Part shown: positions 45,075-59,000 of the stretch, piece after piece
Layout of the letters: each line of letters opens with the position of its first letter
Position numbering within the stretch: position 1 is the stretch's first letter
Origin: Rotaria sordida
Lineage: Eukaryota > Rotifera > Eurotatoria > Philodinida > Philodinidae
DNA length: 64,000 nt
Reading direction: 5' to 3'
Assembly (NCBI GenBank): GCA_905250125.1
Contig: CAJNOL010000030.1
Span: 124,001 to 188,000, forward strand
The notes under the pieces: generated by a model
What the model saw: only the letters and a program-made list of their open reading frames with translations
Told to the model about the DNA's origin: nothing
The model's database searches: none
Translations under genes and position numbers: made by a program

Positions 45075-48000
45075 ATGGATGAAGATCCTTTAAAAAATTC
45101 ATTATCAAATATAATTTCTAATCAAAGAATTAATCCAAGACCATTAATCGAATGTTTAGATATTCAATCAACATTTGAAAAACGAAAAAAAAATAAGATA
45201 TTCGAACGAAATGATTCATGTAATGAATATTTATTTCCTTGGTTTTTTAATATTAAATAATGAAATATTTATATTATTTTTTTATTTCTCATTCTTATTA
45301 GCACGAAGTCATGATGATCAAATTGATGGTTCACCTGGAAAAGTATGAAGAGAAAAAAAAAGATTACATATATTTAATTTAATATTTTTAAAATATCTAG
45401 GGTGAAGTTGGTCGTTCAACAGTTGACATTCGTGAACCAGCACCTGAACATTTAAATGCATTACAAAATGCTTTTAATAAAATTCTTAATGAACGTTTAT
45501 TATCTGCTAATAGTTTCAAATTACGAAAAATTGTATTTAATAAAATACGTCAACTGATTCTTGCGACACGACCAGGTACACTTTCTCAAAATTCTTTCAA
45601 TCAAATGATTATACTTGATCATGATTAAAAGGAATAAAATTCAGTAAGCTGAAGTTCCAATCGTTTAGTTTGGACGACTGAATATTCATATGAGGATTGT
45701 ATTGAAGGAATGGCGTGAGGTCGTATGATATCTCTGAGTATTGGTATTCCTTAGAAACTCTAAACCAACACGTTCACTAATGAGAGAATTATTCTAGATG
45801 TCTGGAAATCTTTTTGATTCATTCATTATTCAATAGATTATATTTAGGTAAGACAAGACTTGAAACGGTTCGAGTATTTCGCCTATTGTTGAAGAGTTAT
45901 GATCAATTTACTGGAATTTTGCCTATAAATATATTTAATAGTCATTAGATATTCATAGCCGTTTCAATAAAAACAAACATGTCTTTCTCAAGATATTCAT
46001 ACCAAAATGGAAATGAATATCTCGCGTAATTTCCTTATAAACTACATATTATAATGTTTTTAGTTTAAGGGGACCCCCCCCCCCTTTCCCGACTCAAAAT
46101 TTTCACATTTTTCATTTTTCATTTTTTGTGATTAGTATATAGATTTGAATGCCCTCTATCCATTGAGTACATTTTGAGAACTGAAAAACCACATCTTATA
46201 TATAAAAAATTCGAAAAAAATCACAAAATATGCTGAAAAAACCAAAAAAACACAAATTTCTTAGCGTTTTTCTCAAAATCAGTTTTTTCAGCAAAAAAAT
46301 GAAGTTTTCCCCCTTTTTCTCCGCTATTTCAAGTCCGATCGGGCTGAAAATTGTTTTGGTGAGACTTCAAGTGATTTGGGTTGGGCGTTTTTTTCTTTTT
46401 TGGATACCTTCTACCAATCAAGTTTGGCAGGCTTCGCAAAATTTTTAGGATCCAAAAAACCTAGAGATTTTGCAAGGTGCTCAGTATTTTGGTTCTCCAG
46501 CCTGAAGTATTTGGAATTTTTGAAAAAAAAAAAAAACGCCCACCCCGATTGGGTCCGTCTACCCACAGCAAAAATTTCAGCTCAAACGGATGAAATTTGT
46601 GGATTTGCGGGGGGGAAAACGTTTTGCAAGTTTTTGACCTTGGGGTCTCTGGAAGTCCATGAAGATGACGTCTGGCAAATTTGTGTCTATGACAACTTTT
46701 GCTCTACTACTCGAGGTCTATCTACCCTGCAAGTTTCAGGAATTTTCGTTCGGCCGTTTCTTAAAAACGCCGGAAAGGGGGGGGGTCCCCTTAAGATCTA
46801 ATTTATTTTTAAATTATAATCTAATATTATCAGATGAAGAAATTGAAACGAAAACTATGTATAAGATTAGTTTGAAGATAGTGTTCTAATATTGAAAGTA
46901 CTTAGATCAAGTACACTTCTTCATTCACAAGTGATCCCGTATAGAGAATAAAATACACATGAGAAGCAAAATTTTGATTTCAGAGATTCTTCTTTTTTTT
47001 TTTTTGAACTGATGAATCTAGACACGAAAATTCTGAATTCAATGAACTATAAGTTAGTTGATAAAGAATTGTTCTGTTTGTATTTGCAAAATTTTCTTCT
47101 ATATTCTTCACAAAATGATATATAGTCTTTCGAGCAAATATAATTACCTTGATGGTTTTTAATTAAAATAATTGTTCAATGAAATAAAGTAGACAATGTA
47201 AAATTTTTTTGTTATTCAACTTTTTTTTCTGACAGTACTTTTTAATTTGTCTATGAATGCTATTTTGTTGTCATACGATTCTAGTTCATAGTCTCAATTA
47301 GTTTTTACTTTAGAATATAATCTACGAGATATAAATTCGACAATCAACGATTTATCCAGTAAAATGCAGAAAAATAGTCAGAAGATTATTTTTTTTTCAA
47401 ATAATGCATATGAGATTTAGCTTTGTCTAATTGTCAAAATTAAGTCTCTTCCATTTTTAAATATCAATTATGTTGATTACTTGTACCGAAAACAGAGAAA
47501 AATTTCACGTAATATCCTCTGTATTCTTCTACTTAAAATGTTCATTTCAACAGTAACTTCTCTGTTGACATCCATTTTCATCAGGCCTATACGCCATTTT
47601 ACCTCTGAAATGTTAAATATTCGTAGATGACCAAAAGAGTATGATGAATTGATAGAGTTTGTTTAGTTAATCATTTTCATCCGTAAATTAATTGTTCACT
47701 ATAAAAACGGCCTAGCAAATTCACAAGAGATCTTTATTGATTTATAAACAATGTCAATTTTTATGTTTACACCTGTTTGTATGTTTCTACTTTTCATCTC
47801 TTTTAAAATATATCTTAAACACTTTTTTAATCAAATCGTATATAGTTTTGTAGAGAAATTTCAAGTCAATGTTTTGATGAAAAACAAAAACAGTTTTTCA
47901 AAAGATATATGAAAACGCTAACAGCACAATTCTTTGGGTTACCTATTATATTAACTTCCCCTCCCTCACATAATAGAAACCCAGTGGACTTCTAGCTTGT

Positions 48001-51000
48001 TTTCCAGGTCAAAAGTTTGAAGATTGGTTTCTATTACAATATAACTCTTTTTGCATTGTAGCTATGCATGTATTAGTTTACAAGTATAGAAATGTTCAAC
48101 AATTGATAAATTGAAATCTTCAAATTGTATGATCAGGAACAAATATATGCGATTAATACAATATCTTAGTTAAGCAATTTTCAAGTTTTGTAGAAGTTAG
48201 AAAGAAATTTTCATTAGAAATGTTTGACCGAAAGCTTTTGGGCTCGAGAAATCCGAATCTGTAATCGATTTCTCGGTTAAGTTACTTCTATTTCAGAAAC
48301 CTTTGATTAAACTTTATAAAAAAAAAAATCGTTAATTTCTTAAAATAACCTTTTTTTGACGAAAGGATCAAATCTAGAAATTTTCCGTTACCCGATAACT
48401 TCTCATCTCTAACCAATTCCAAGAGTTGGAATTAATACATTTCTAAGTTCGATAAATGTTCATGTAATTTAAACCAACCACTGTTCATCTTTGTAAGATA
48501 TTTAATTTTTTAACCAAAGATTCCCTCATCTTTCTGTCAAGTTAATAAAATTTAACATCATTTCATTTCTGAGCTACGCATAAACTCATAATGGAAAGAA
48601 AACTAACAGAATCATATGATTGCATGCCTAATTTCTATTCCACAGCTATTTGTCAGTGGTAAATATCCATATGTACTTTCCAGATCACAAGAAAATGATG
48701 TGTTCGTGGCTAGAATACATACAATACAAAAACAATTAGGCACATAAAAAGAGTTATAATTGGATAACGTAAAACAACGAGAGTTAATCTATCCAATTTC
48801 TTATAATGTTTATTTTGTGCTCAGGTCGGACAAAGTGGGTTTCTATTCTGTGGAGTTAGGTTTTTTTTCCTAGATTTCAGAAGACTGATATGTACAAAAA
48901 AACCTTTTTTATCATAGTTTATTTATATCATTTAAAATAGATTGTCAAATAAATTTATATGGATCTATATTATTTGAATGTTGTTTGGAAAAACCTGGTG
49001 TCATGGATATTGATATACAATTTAAACAAACTCTTCAATATGATACACTTAAAGAATTACTTGAAATAATAACAAAAAGTGGTATGTTATTCTATTTAAT
49101 TACAAATAAATAAAAAGATATTGAATTATTTTTTCTATAGATTTATGTAAAGAAGCTCGTATTAATACAGAACATAAACCATCTTGTATTGATTTAATTA
49201 TTAATGAACCAAATATGCGTGTACGAATAACATCAGGTTATAATCGTGGAATAAATTTATCAAAATTAATTCGAATTTATACAAAATTTGATTCACGTGT
49301 TATTAAATTACTTCGATTATTTCGTATACTTTCTAAAGTTTGTTCATAATTTTTTACTCTTATAGTAATTAATTTATTTTATTTCTAGATATGTAATATA
49401 GATAAACCAGAATTAGGAACACTTCATCCAATTGTTTATCATATAATGGTTATTCATTTTCTTCAACAAATTGATCCACCTATTTTACCATGTCTACATG
49501 AATATGTATGTTTTATTTCGTTTTTTTTTTTTCTAGTTTTTATTTTATAATAAAATAGGTTTTTGGAATTGATCATGTACCAGTAACAATGAATGAAAAT
49601 CAATATTCAGAATTTTTTCGTATTTGTAATGAATATTCACGTGAATGGAAATCAAAAAATAAAACTGAAATTGAAATGTTATTTTTACAATTACTTTCAT
49701 ATTATGTTAAAATTTTTCATGCAAAACAATTTGTTGTTTCGATACAAACTCGTATGCCTGTTGTTAAAATTGACAAAAATTGGCATAGTAAAAAATTACT
49801 TGTTGAAGGTACATTTCATAGTCTTTCCTTTTTTTTTCCTTTTTAATTATGTTGTCTATCATTGACTAATCGTTATACTCTTTCATGATTGTGTTTCGCT
49901 TGATTTCATTTTATCCTTGTGATTGATATGGAAAATGATGAATATGATATGTTTACTTAAATCAGAAGAAATATAGGTGTTATCTTTAAGATATTTCATT
50001 TCGATAATAGTATATGAAAACATACATTTGTACACATTCTAATGCAAGGTATATTATTATAAGAGAATTATTTTTTTTTTATTTAAAAAGAAAATGAAAA
50101 TATATGCATTATTAGAATAGGATTTATATATATATATATGTTAGGGGTTAGTTTTAATTGAAAAATTATATAGAACGTCGCATGCGTACGATTATTTTCT
50201 AGTCGATGAATTTCTAGAGGAGTAGATACTCTTAGAAGTCAATTGCACAATGAAATCGCAGAACTTGATATTAACTTAGTCTTTTATCATTTATAATAAT
50301 AGAGTTTATAGGATTTCTTGAAAGCCTATTGATAAATTTCTTTTATTCAAAATTCAAACTCTCCCTTATCACCAATAGAGATGTGCAGCGTAAGTTTTTT
50401 TTTCTTACCTTGCATATCTCTAGTTAGTGATTGGAATGCTCTACGACTAAATTTTCAAATATAAAGCTTTATTACATAAAGTATTCAAATAGATTAGCTC
50501 CATCATCTGGTATTTATATAAGCTATTGACTAGACTGCTTTCTTTCATCATAGACGTTTCCTACTACAGTTCTTTCATTTTTGAAGGTCCATATTCAAAT
50601 ATCATTGTGAATAAGTGAGTAAATATCTTTTCACTATCTTAAAAAAAATCCTGATTCATTTACTGTTTGTATAACAAGAATCTTTTTTTTTTATTCTATT
50701 ATTAGATCCAAGTGATATCAAACGAAGTTTATGTCAAACAATGCAAGCTATACGTTCCATAAATTATTTTCGTGATACTTTAAATACGGCATTAAATTAT
50801 TTTGGTCGAAAACAAAAACGAATAAAAAAAATTCAATCAAATCAATGTTCAAATGACAATAATGATGATGATGATTTAATTGAAATTATAGCTGAAGATG
50901 AAAATGAAATTCCAATTATTGAACCAACAAATGCTTTACATAATTCATATAATTTATTTTATAAACGTTTACCATTAACAATAGTACGTGATGTAAATAC

Positions 51001-53053
51001 TCGACAAAGTCGTGTACGTGATTATTATAAGAATATATTTGAAATGAAAATACCGGAACCAATTATTAAATTAAATTCTTTTGTTAATCAACAATATGAA
51101 AATTTAAATGAGAATGAAATTGAAGAAGCATTTCAACATGATCTTGAACATAATTTTGAAACTATGGATACTAATGATGATGAACAAAATATTTTATTAG
51201 ATAGAATTATATCAAATAATGATAATGATTATGATGAAAATTTAAATACAGATTTTGATGAACTTAATATTGAGAATGATATTAATCGAAAACAATCAGC
51301 AGTGTTAGTTAAACTAGAATTTTCTAAATGAAATCATACGAAAGTAAATTCATATAGGACTTGTTCGGAAATATCAATAAGATTTAAAGAAAAAAAACTT
51401 CAAACAAGAACTAAACAACGTACTTAAAGTAACTCGAAGTACAAAATACGTAGTTAATTCCTTCAGTTGTGTTTTTTTTTAAATTGAGATTTAATTTTAA
51501 CGAAAACAAAGACCGTCAACTACTATATAAGAATTAATGTCTAAATTAAGTCTTACCGTTAGTTGTAAGAAAGTCATATGAATATGTCTTAAGAATTAAA
51601 ATGTAAAAAAAAAATAAGTCCAACTTTAGTATTAAGTTTTCAATAGAAGCTAAACAGTTCGGTTCACTTCAAAATGTGATATACAAGGTAATTATATTAT
51701 TTTCTAATAAGAGAAGTCCCCAAACTGATTAAAAACGACAAGATGCAAAACATTCATAATAAACTATTCTTGCTAAGGACTGTTTCTGTGCAAAGTTTCA
51801 AGTCGAAGTTCAAAAATCAGTTTTCCTGAGGGTAACTACAGCATTTATTTAAAAATTACCATAAAAGTCAAGGGTGAAAAAACGACTGCAGTCTTATTTT
51901 TTCTCCCTTGGTAACAGAAAGAAAAAGCTCAGTAACAATAAGCTAAGATCTTGAACTATTTTCAGGGTATTAATAACTCATTTAGTTCTAAATAATGCAT
52001 ATAGTTTCGACTCAAAAGCGATTATTCTGTTGGAGGATTTCCTTCGTAAGAAAGAAGTATTCTAAACTTTTTTTTAAATAAATACAGTTGAAAACTAATA
52101 TACTAAAATTTTAACCTTTAACAACGTTCAAAAGATTATCCTGTTGAGTTTCATTTTGAATCATTTCATTTTTTTTTCTTTATTTTGCGGTCTTTATATG
52201 TTTTCGCGAACTACTTTTCAGAAAGAAGTCTATCGTTTGGATGATAAACCAGATGATATACATAGTTAATCTTTCTGTTACTCTAAACTATAAGAATTCA
52301 ATTGGAATGATTATGTTTATTTTGTCTTCAAATTAGACGGAGTATCAGTTTATATTTTGATAGTAGTCGTGTTCGATTTAACATATCCTATTGTAGTTGA
52401 TCGTTTCAAACCCTTCCCGCAATAGAAAACTTAGAGCCTTATATCATATTATGAGAGTAAATATACTAATGAAAGTTCCCATTTTGTGAGAAATTAATTA
52501 ATTAACCAGCGTCTTCTATTGCGGAAGTGGTGTAGAAAATATGAAAAAACATTTTTGTTTTTTCGTTCGGATAAATATTTAGAATTAGAAGTGCAACAAA
52601 CTCAAAGCCTTGGGATTTGATAAGATAAGGTGACATCAACAACAATCTACTTTATTGGAAGTGTAGCATAACCAGAAAAAGATTTTTAGGATTTGGTCTT
52701 GAACAAAAATAATATAAATAGTTTACATTTCGATAATGATCATCAAATTGCAAACAATTTATATAGATTTAGTTCAAATCAAATCTATTCAAGATTTGTT
52801 GCATTTGTATATGGAATAAAAATACAAATGATAAATCAAAATTCAACTTATCCTATATACGAATTTACTTTCTTATAATATCTTTTGTGACACTCTGTAT
52901 AAACATTTAATTGTCTAATTCTGATTTTTTCTTTAGTCGACAATTATTTCTATCAACTAATGAAGAAGAAAAATCTAATGAAACAAATCTTTCATTACCA
53001 ATCATAACAGATAATGAACAAGGTATGGCAAATAAACATGATAATAAATGTCC

Positions 53054-53087
<34 letters not shown>

Positions 53088-56000
53088 CATGGTGATGGAA
53101 AGAGTATTACTATTGATGAACTTATGCAGAATCTCAATAAAAAACAGAGACGTACTTTACATAGAGAATATGAACGGCAAGGTAACAATTGCTGCTTACA
53201 AACTAACACACTGCATTTCTGCTATCATCTTGTCTTTATATATATATAAATTTTAATTCAATTATTAAAAATGTTCTTTTTATTTTTTTCTTAAATCTAG
53301 GAAATATAATAAATGATAAAGTAACAGAAGTCTATGAAAAATTCAAACTATCATCCAAAGACAAAAATGAAATAACTAATGTTGATATTCCATCGATTGA
53401 ATCTATTCCAGTAGAATCACAACAAGATACAAATAAAAATTCTTCTAATGATAATTTATCAGTATTTACATCGCCTATAAAAGATGAACAATTGTCATCT
53501 ATTGATAATTCTTCTTCTGATCTTTTCTATGATTTTCAAGCAGAAAATTTCCATGCAGAACAGGTTACTTTTCTTTTCATTGTTCTATCAATTAAGAAAT
53601 ATTCTATTAAAGGGCGCTCCATTCGTCTGTACAACATGCAATAATGTAGGTCATTTAAAATCTGAATGTCCAGAATTAATTGTACCAAATATGATTGATT
53701 TACCTGATATAAGTCAAGAATGGATTCATATACTTTCATCATTATGTTATTATATAACTGGTAATATTCATTTTTTTTTTTGGTTATGTTTTATGAAATA
53801 TTTGTTTTTATTTTTCTTTTGTTTCATCTATGAGTTTAGAACGATGTAAACCAAGACAGAGTGATACAGAAAATCGTGAAAAAATTCTTAAACAATTACA
53901 AAAACAATTTGAAAAAGATTATCCAGATTGTAATTTACATGCATTTGGATCATTTTATAATGGTTTTGGTTTTCGACAAAGTGATCTTGATGTTTGTATT
54001 GTTTTTAAAGATCAAAGAGATGAAAATGTTTGTATTTTAAGAAACAAAAACAAAAAAAACAATTCATAATGACTTTATTTTTATTTTTATTAATTAGACT
54101 GATGAAGTTATTCAAATAATGAGAAAACTACTTAAATCAATGAGATCAAATTCAGATATATTTGAAAATGTTCAAGCAATTTTACATGCTAAAGTACCAA
54201 TTATTCGTTCCAGACATCGACGTTTACAAATTGAAATTGATATTAGTTTCCATAATATGCTTGTAAATATATCTATTTACATAATTCATATGAAAAATTT
54301 TTGAATTTTGAAGAAATTAAATAAGACATAATGAAGTTGTGAAATACGATTCAAAACAAGCATTGAAATATAAGAGTAGAAATTCAGTCCATCTTTACAG
54401 ACGTTGTTGATATATGATCAAGGGTCTGTATATCAATAATGTCTCGTTATAATAAATGAGTTACTTATTGTAATTCTCGAGGATTAAGTAAAAGAATGAT
54501 GAAAAAATGTGTCCCAAAATAGATAAAATAAAATAATATCCCTAGGATAAAGTTTAATAACTACATTGTGTTCTACATTGTAACTCCACAGAGACTATGT
54601 TAACAGCTTTCTTTTCGGATTTATGAAATGATCGCTCGAATCCAAGAAGACGGCACCGTAAACGATACAAAATGGCGAAAATCGACATTCTTATGTCACC
54701 ATTTTCCGTAAGCTGGTAAAATGGTGAATATAGTAGGAGAAACGATGACCATTTGCTAGCGAAAAAATGGGCTGACGGAATGAAGAAAGCTAATGCAGTA
54801 ATACGCCATTTTGGGCTTTTTAAGATGCCATTTCTGAAGGTTAGAATGATCGTCCTGAGTGTTTACTCCCTAAGCTTAACCCTTTGAATATGTGGCCCGC
54901 ATATATGTCATAGTCAAAATTAAATTTAACTGAATTCTAATTTTAATGCAACATACATACAGGCTGAGCTTTTATGCAGAATATAACTCTTACAGTATCC
55001 TCTCCTTTTTCAGTTATAGAGTATTCTGCAAAGGGGAAAAAAGCAGATTTTTGTGCCGAAAATCTTTTGGAATCTTAAAATAAGGTGTGTTAGTATTAGG
55101 AGTGTATAGTTCACACTCATGCGGTGCTCATCTGAGCGTTAGCGCTTCTTCTGTAATTCGAATATACGAGTCACCTATAAGACTCGATCCATTTTCGCTT
55201 GTGTTCATTAGAGCTGTACAGTGCAACTACATGAGCACTTCTCACCCTGAACTGTACATTCCCACTATCGATCGATCTGATTCGAGGGAGCTGATCCTCA
55301 AGTATTGTAAGGACAAAACATGCGGTTATTCGGATTATATGAAAAAGAACCCCAGATAACCCTATGATGGGTCCGAATAACCCTATATTTTGTCCTAATA
55401 AGAGTGGAAAAACTGTACTAAAACCTGATTGGTTGATAATCGATCAATCAGATTCGAGGAAGCTGTTTCCTCGTTATTGTACGGACAAAACATACGATTG
55501 TTCGGGCTGATCAGGGATTTATCCGGGTCCACTTTCATATGACCCGAACAATCTTATATTTTGTCCTTACAATAGCGAAGAAACAGCTTCCTCAAATCTG
55601 ATTAGTCAATTATCAACCAATCAGATTTTAGTATGATTTTTTGTACTATTATTAGGACAAAAACATAGGGTTGTTCGGACCAATCATAGGGTTATCTGGT
55701 GTTCTCTTTCCTCTGATTCGAAAATAAGAGGGTTTTGTCCTTACATTAGCTGAGAAACAACTTACACGAGTACAATTGGTCGATACTAAGAATGTGGAGT
55801 TCACGCTTCAGAGCGTGCATGTGAAAGCTTCCCAGCTTGAAATAGACAGTCCTAATGAGCACAAGCAAAAACCGGTTGATTCTGATCAAGGAGAAAACGC
55901 AGGCCTTGCTACCTATTATCTCTAAAATCTTTCGGAATCTTTTAGAATCTTTTGAAATCTTGAAGTCTGCTTGTTCCCCCTTGGTATTCTATCGTTTCCT

Positions 56001-59000
56001 TATCCTTTTAGCATCCCAGCATTATAATATAATATTCTAGTACATGTATATCAGGGTGGAAAATAAGGAAATGTGATTTCAAGATCTATGGAATTTATAG
56101 ATTCTCTCTGTTTCCAAAATCGTTCAAAGCCTTGTGAAACCAAACAGTAATTTGTAAAATGTCTTAGAATCCTAGAACCTTTGTCACCTTAAAAAGGTAC
56201 TGTTACTGCTGGAACTCTAATTTGTCAAAAGACTAGATGTTCAATTTGATTAGATCTAGATTATTCATGAAATCCTACAAGATTTTGGATAACTCTACTC
56301 CATTCTGCAAAAACAGAGTTTTTGTATTTGTTGAAGCGTAATACAACCCGTTGTTTTTCGTTGAAGTATACGCCCGATTCGAGGCTTCTATGTGCAGATG
56401 CACAGTTTTTATCATCTTTGTTATGTGAAACTGATTATAAAAATCTTTGATTTGATCTCGAAAATACTTTTTTCCCATCTTGGACAAACCTGTTAATCGG
56501 CTCATATAGTAACATTTTTCCATAACACGTACAAAAATGTCATTGTAAGAACTTTCTGAATTAATTCTTGCGTTTTATTGGTCGATTTGGGCATCTTTTC
56601 AAAAAAAAAATTTTTTTCGAGCACAATAATGGTGTAAAATTCTTCTACATCTTTCAAATATGAATTGACAATCTTAAGCTATTGATGAAATATTTCCTAG
56701 AAACTCATTATATCATGCTTATTTTCAGAACAAAGGTGGAACTAGTTCTCAATATCCCAAATTAACTTTCGTTTCGATTCGGTTTAAATTTTGAAAAATC
56801 TGAATCATTTCCATCTCAGAGCTATTTACAGTTGAATAATTTCTTCAAAATTTCGATAATTTTCATACGTATAACAATATAATAAAAATTTGTTTTTCTT
56901 AAGGCTATTGAAAACACACGTTTATTAAAAGCATATACTGATATTGATCCACGTGTATCTCAACTTGGTTATATGACAAAACATTTAGCAAAAGTAAGAA
57001 GAAAAAATTATTCAAACAAAACAAAAAATATTTCTCAAGAAATTTCATCAAAAACAACGATTTCTATATTTTAGACATGTGATATAGGTGATGCAAGTCG
57101 TGGTACATTATCAAGTTATGCATATATAATAATGGTTATTCATTTTCTTCAACAAATTCAACCGCCTGTTCTACCTGTTCTTCAACAAGTTTGTTTTTGT
57201 TTTTGCTGGTTTTTTTACAATTTTCAATTTATGATTTAAAATTTTAGCTTAGTGATAGTGCAACAAAGAAAAATTCATTATATAGAAAATGCTCGAAATG
57301 GAATGTTTATTTTTATGACGATTTACTTAAACTTGTTTGTAGAAGAATAATACATATTTATTTATATCAAAAATTTTAATTTAGAATGATTTATGGAAAA
57401 ATGAAAATAAATTATCAATTGGTGAATTATGGATTCAATTTTTACGTTTTTATACTGAACAATTTAATTATGATGAACGTATTGTAACTATTCGACAAAT
57501 TGAACCATTACTAAAATATGAAAAAGGTTGGTTTAGACAAACAATAGCTATTGAAGATCCATTTGAATTAAATCATAATTTAGCCGGTGGATTATCTATA
57601 AGAAGTAAAATCTTAATTTATTTTAGATTTTTATATTTATTAATTTTATTTAAATCTAGATTGGACAACTATTCGTCGAGTATTTATTCGTGCACGACAA
57701 CAATTCGGTTTACAATCTAAAGATGTTGATATTTCTAAGCCAGATATGCAATTTATTGAAGTAAGAATTTTATTTTCAAGTTAGATTAATTAGTCTTTTA
57801 ACAAAAACTTTTTGTAATTTGTCAAAAGTATTGTAGAAATTTTTTGAAGGAGAAATCTCTTTTTTTTTTAGCCTTATTAAAAGCTAACTTAATACTATAA
57901 TAGGATCTGTTAAAAATATCTTCTATTATTCTTTAATTAGATATTATCGAGCTTGAACATGAATGTTAGATAAAACAATCAGATGAGCGTCTTTATCAAG
58001 ATCACGAAAATTTCTAAACAAGTATCGATATTGTTAACGAGTGGGGCATAATGAATGGCCGTTTTTTGCATTACATATTTTCATCAATTAATACGTATTA
58101 TTAAGTAAACAAAATATACCAAAAACAAATGCAGCGTGACAAGCTCTACAATTTACAGAAGACCGATTTTTTTTGTAGTTGCACTTTTTGATTTCAAAAT
58201 AGACAAAATTTTGAGCAGCCTAACTTTGACCACGTGAAAACAAGATTTTTTTGTACAAGATGAAATTCGTTTTTTCTTATTTCATCTTTTTATCATCTGA
58301 TATCTTTTATTTAAAAAAAAACCAAAATACACCAAAAGATATAGCGTGAAAAGCTCTACAATTTACACAGTAAAGCTTATTGTAATTGCTCTAAAAAAAT
58401 GTAGAATTCTCGGCGATAAATTGTCGCACGTTTGAAATTTGATCGCTTAAAATTTTGACCACGTTGAAAGCAAAAAGTGTAACTACAAAAAAAATCGGTC
58501 TTATGTAAATTGTAGAGCTTTTCGCGTTGCATCTTTTGGTGTATTTTGTTTGTTTAATAATGCGTATTAATTGGTAAAAATATGTAATGCGAAAATCAGC
58601 CATTCATTATGCCCCACCCGTTTTTTACTATACTAATTATAGTGATGTACTAAGTTAATAACTCACTTAAATGAGTAATTAAACAAGTTCTCAACTGAAG
58701 TGAATCACCAACTTGACTCAGTCCTTATTCAAGTTAGTGATTAAGTCAAGTGAGTGACTAACTTGAATTAGGAGCTAAGAAAAGATTAGGTCATAATTCA
58801 CAATGCACACAGTATAAGTGAACATATTCTATATATATGAATTAATATGAGAAATACTGAGAAAGAGTGAACGTAAGAGATGATCGCCGATAACTATATT
58901 GCCGAAACTAAACTCGTGAACATAGACGATAGAAAGATATTCGGCAATCTGCATTTCGATGATCTGTTTTTTCGGTAATATTCATTTCAGCGCGAGTTTT

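Noticed and set aside
46376-46801. 141-residue plus-strand frame in the TTAA-flanked element
   Set aside because: It crosses the homopolymeric terminus, is Phe/Lys-rich without any domain, and overlaps another open frame; openness is explained by local composition.
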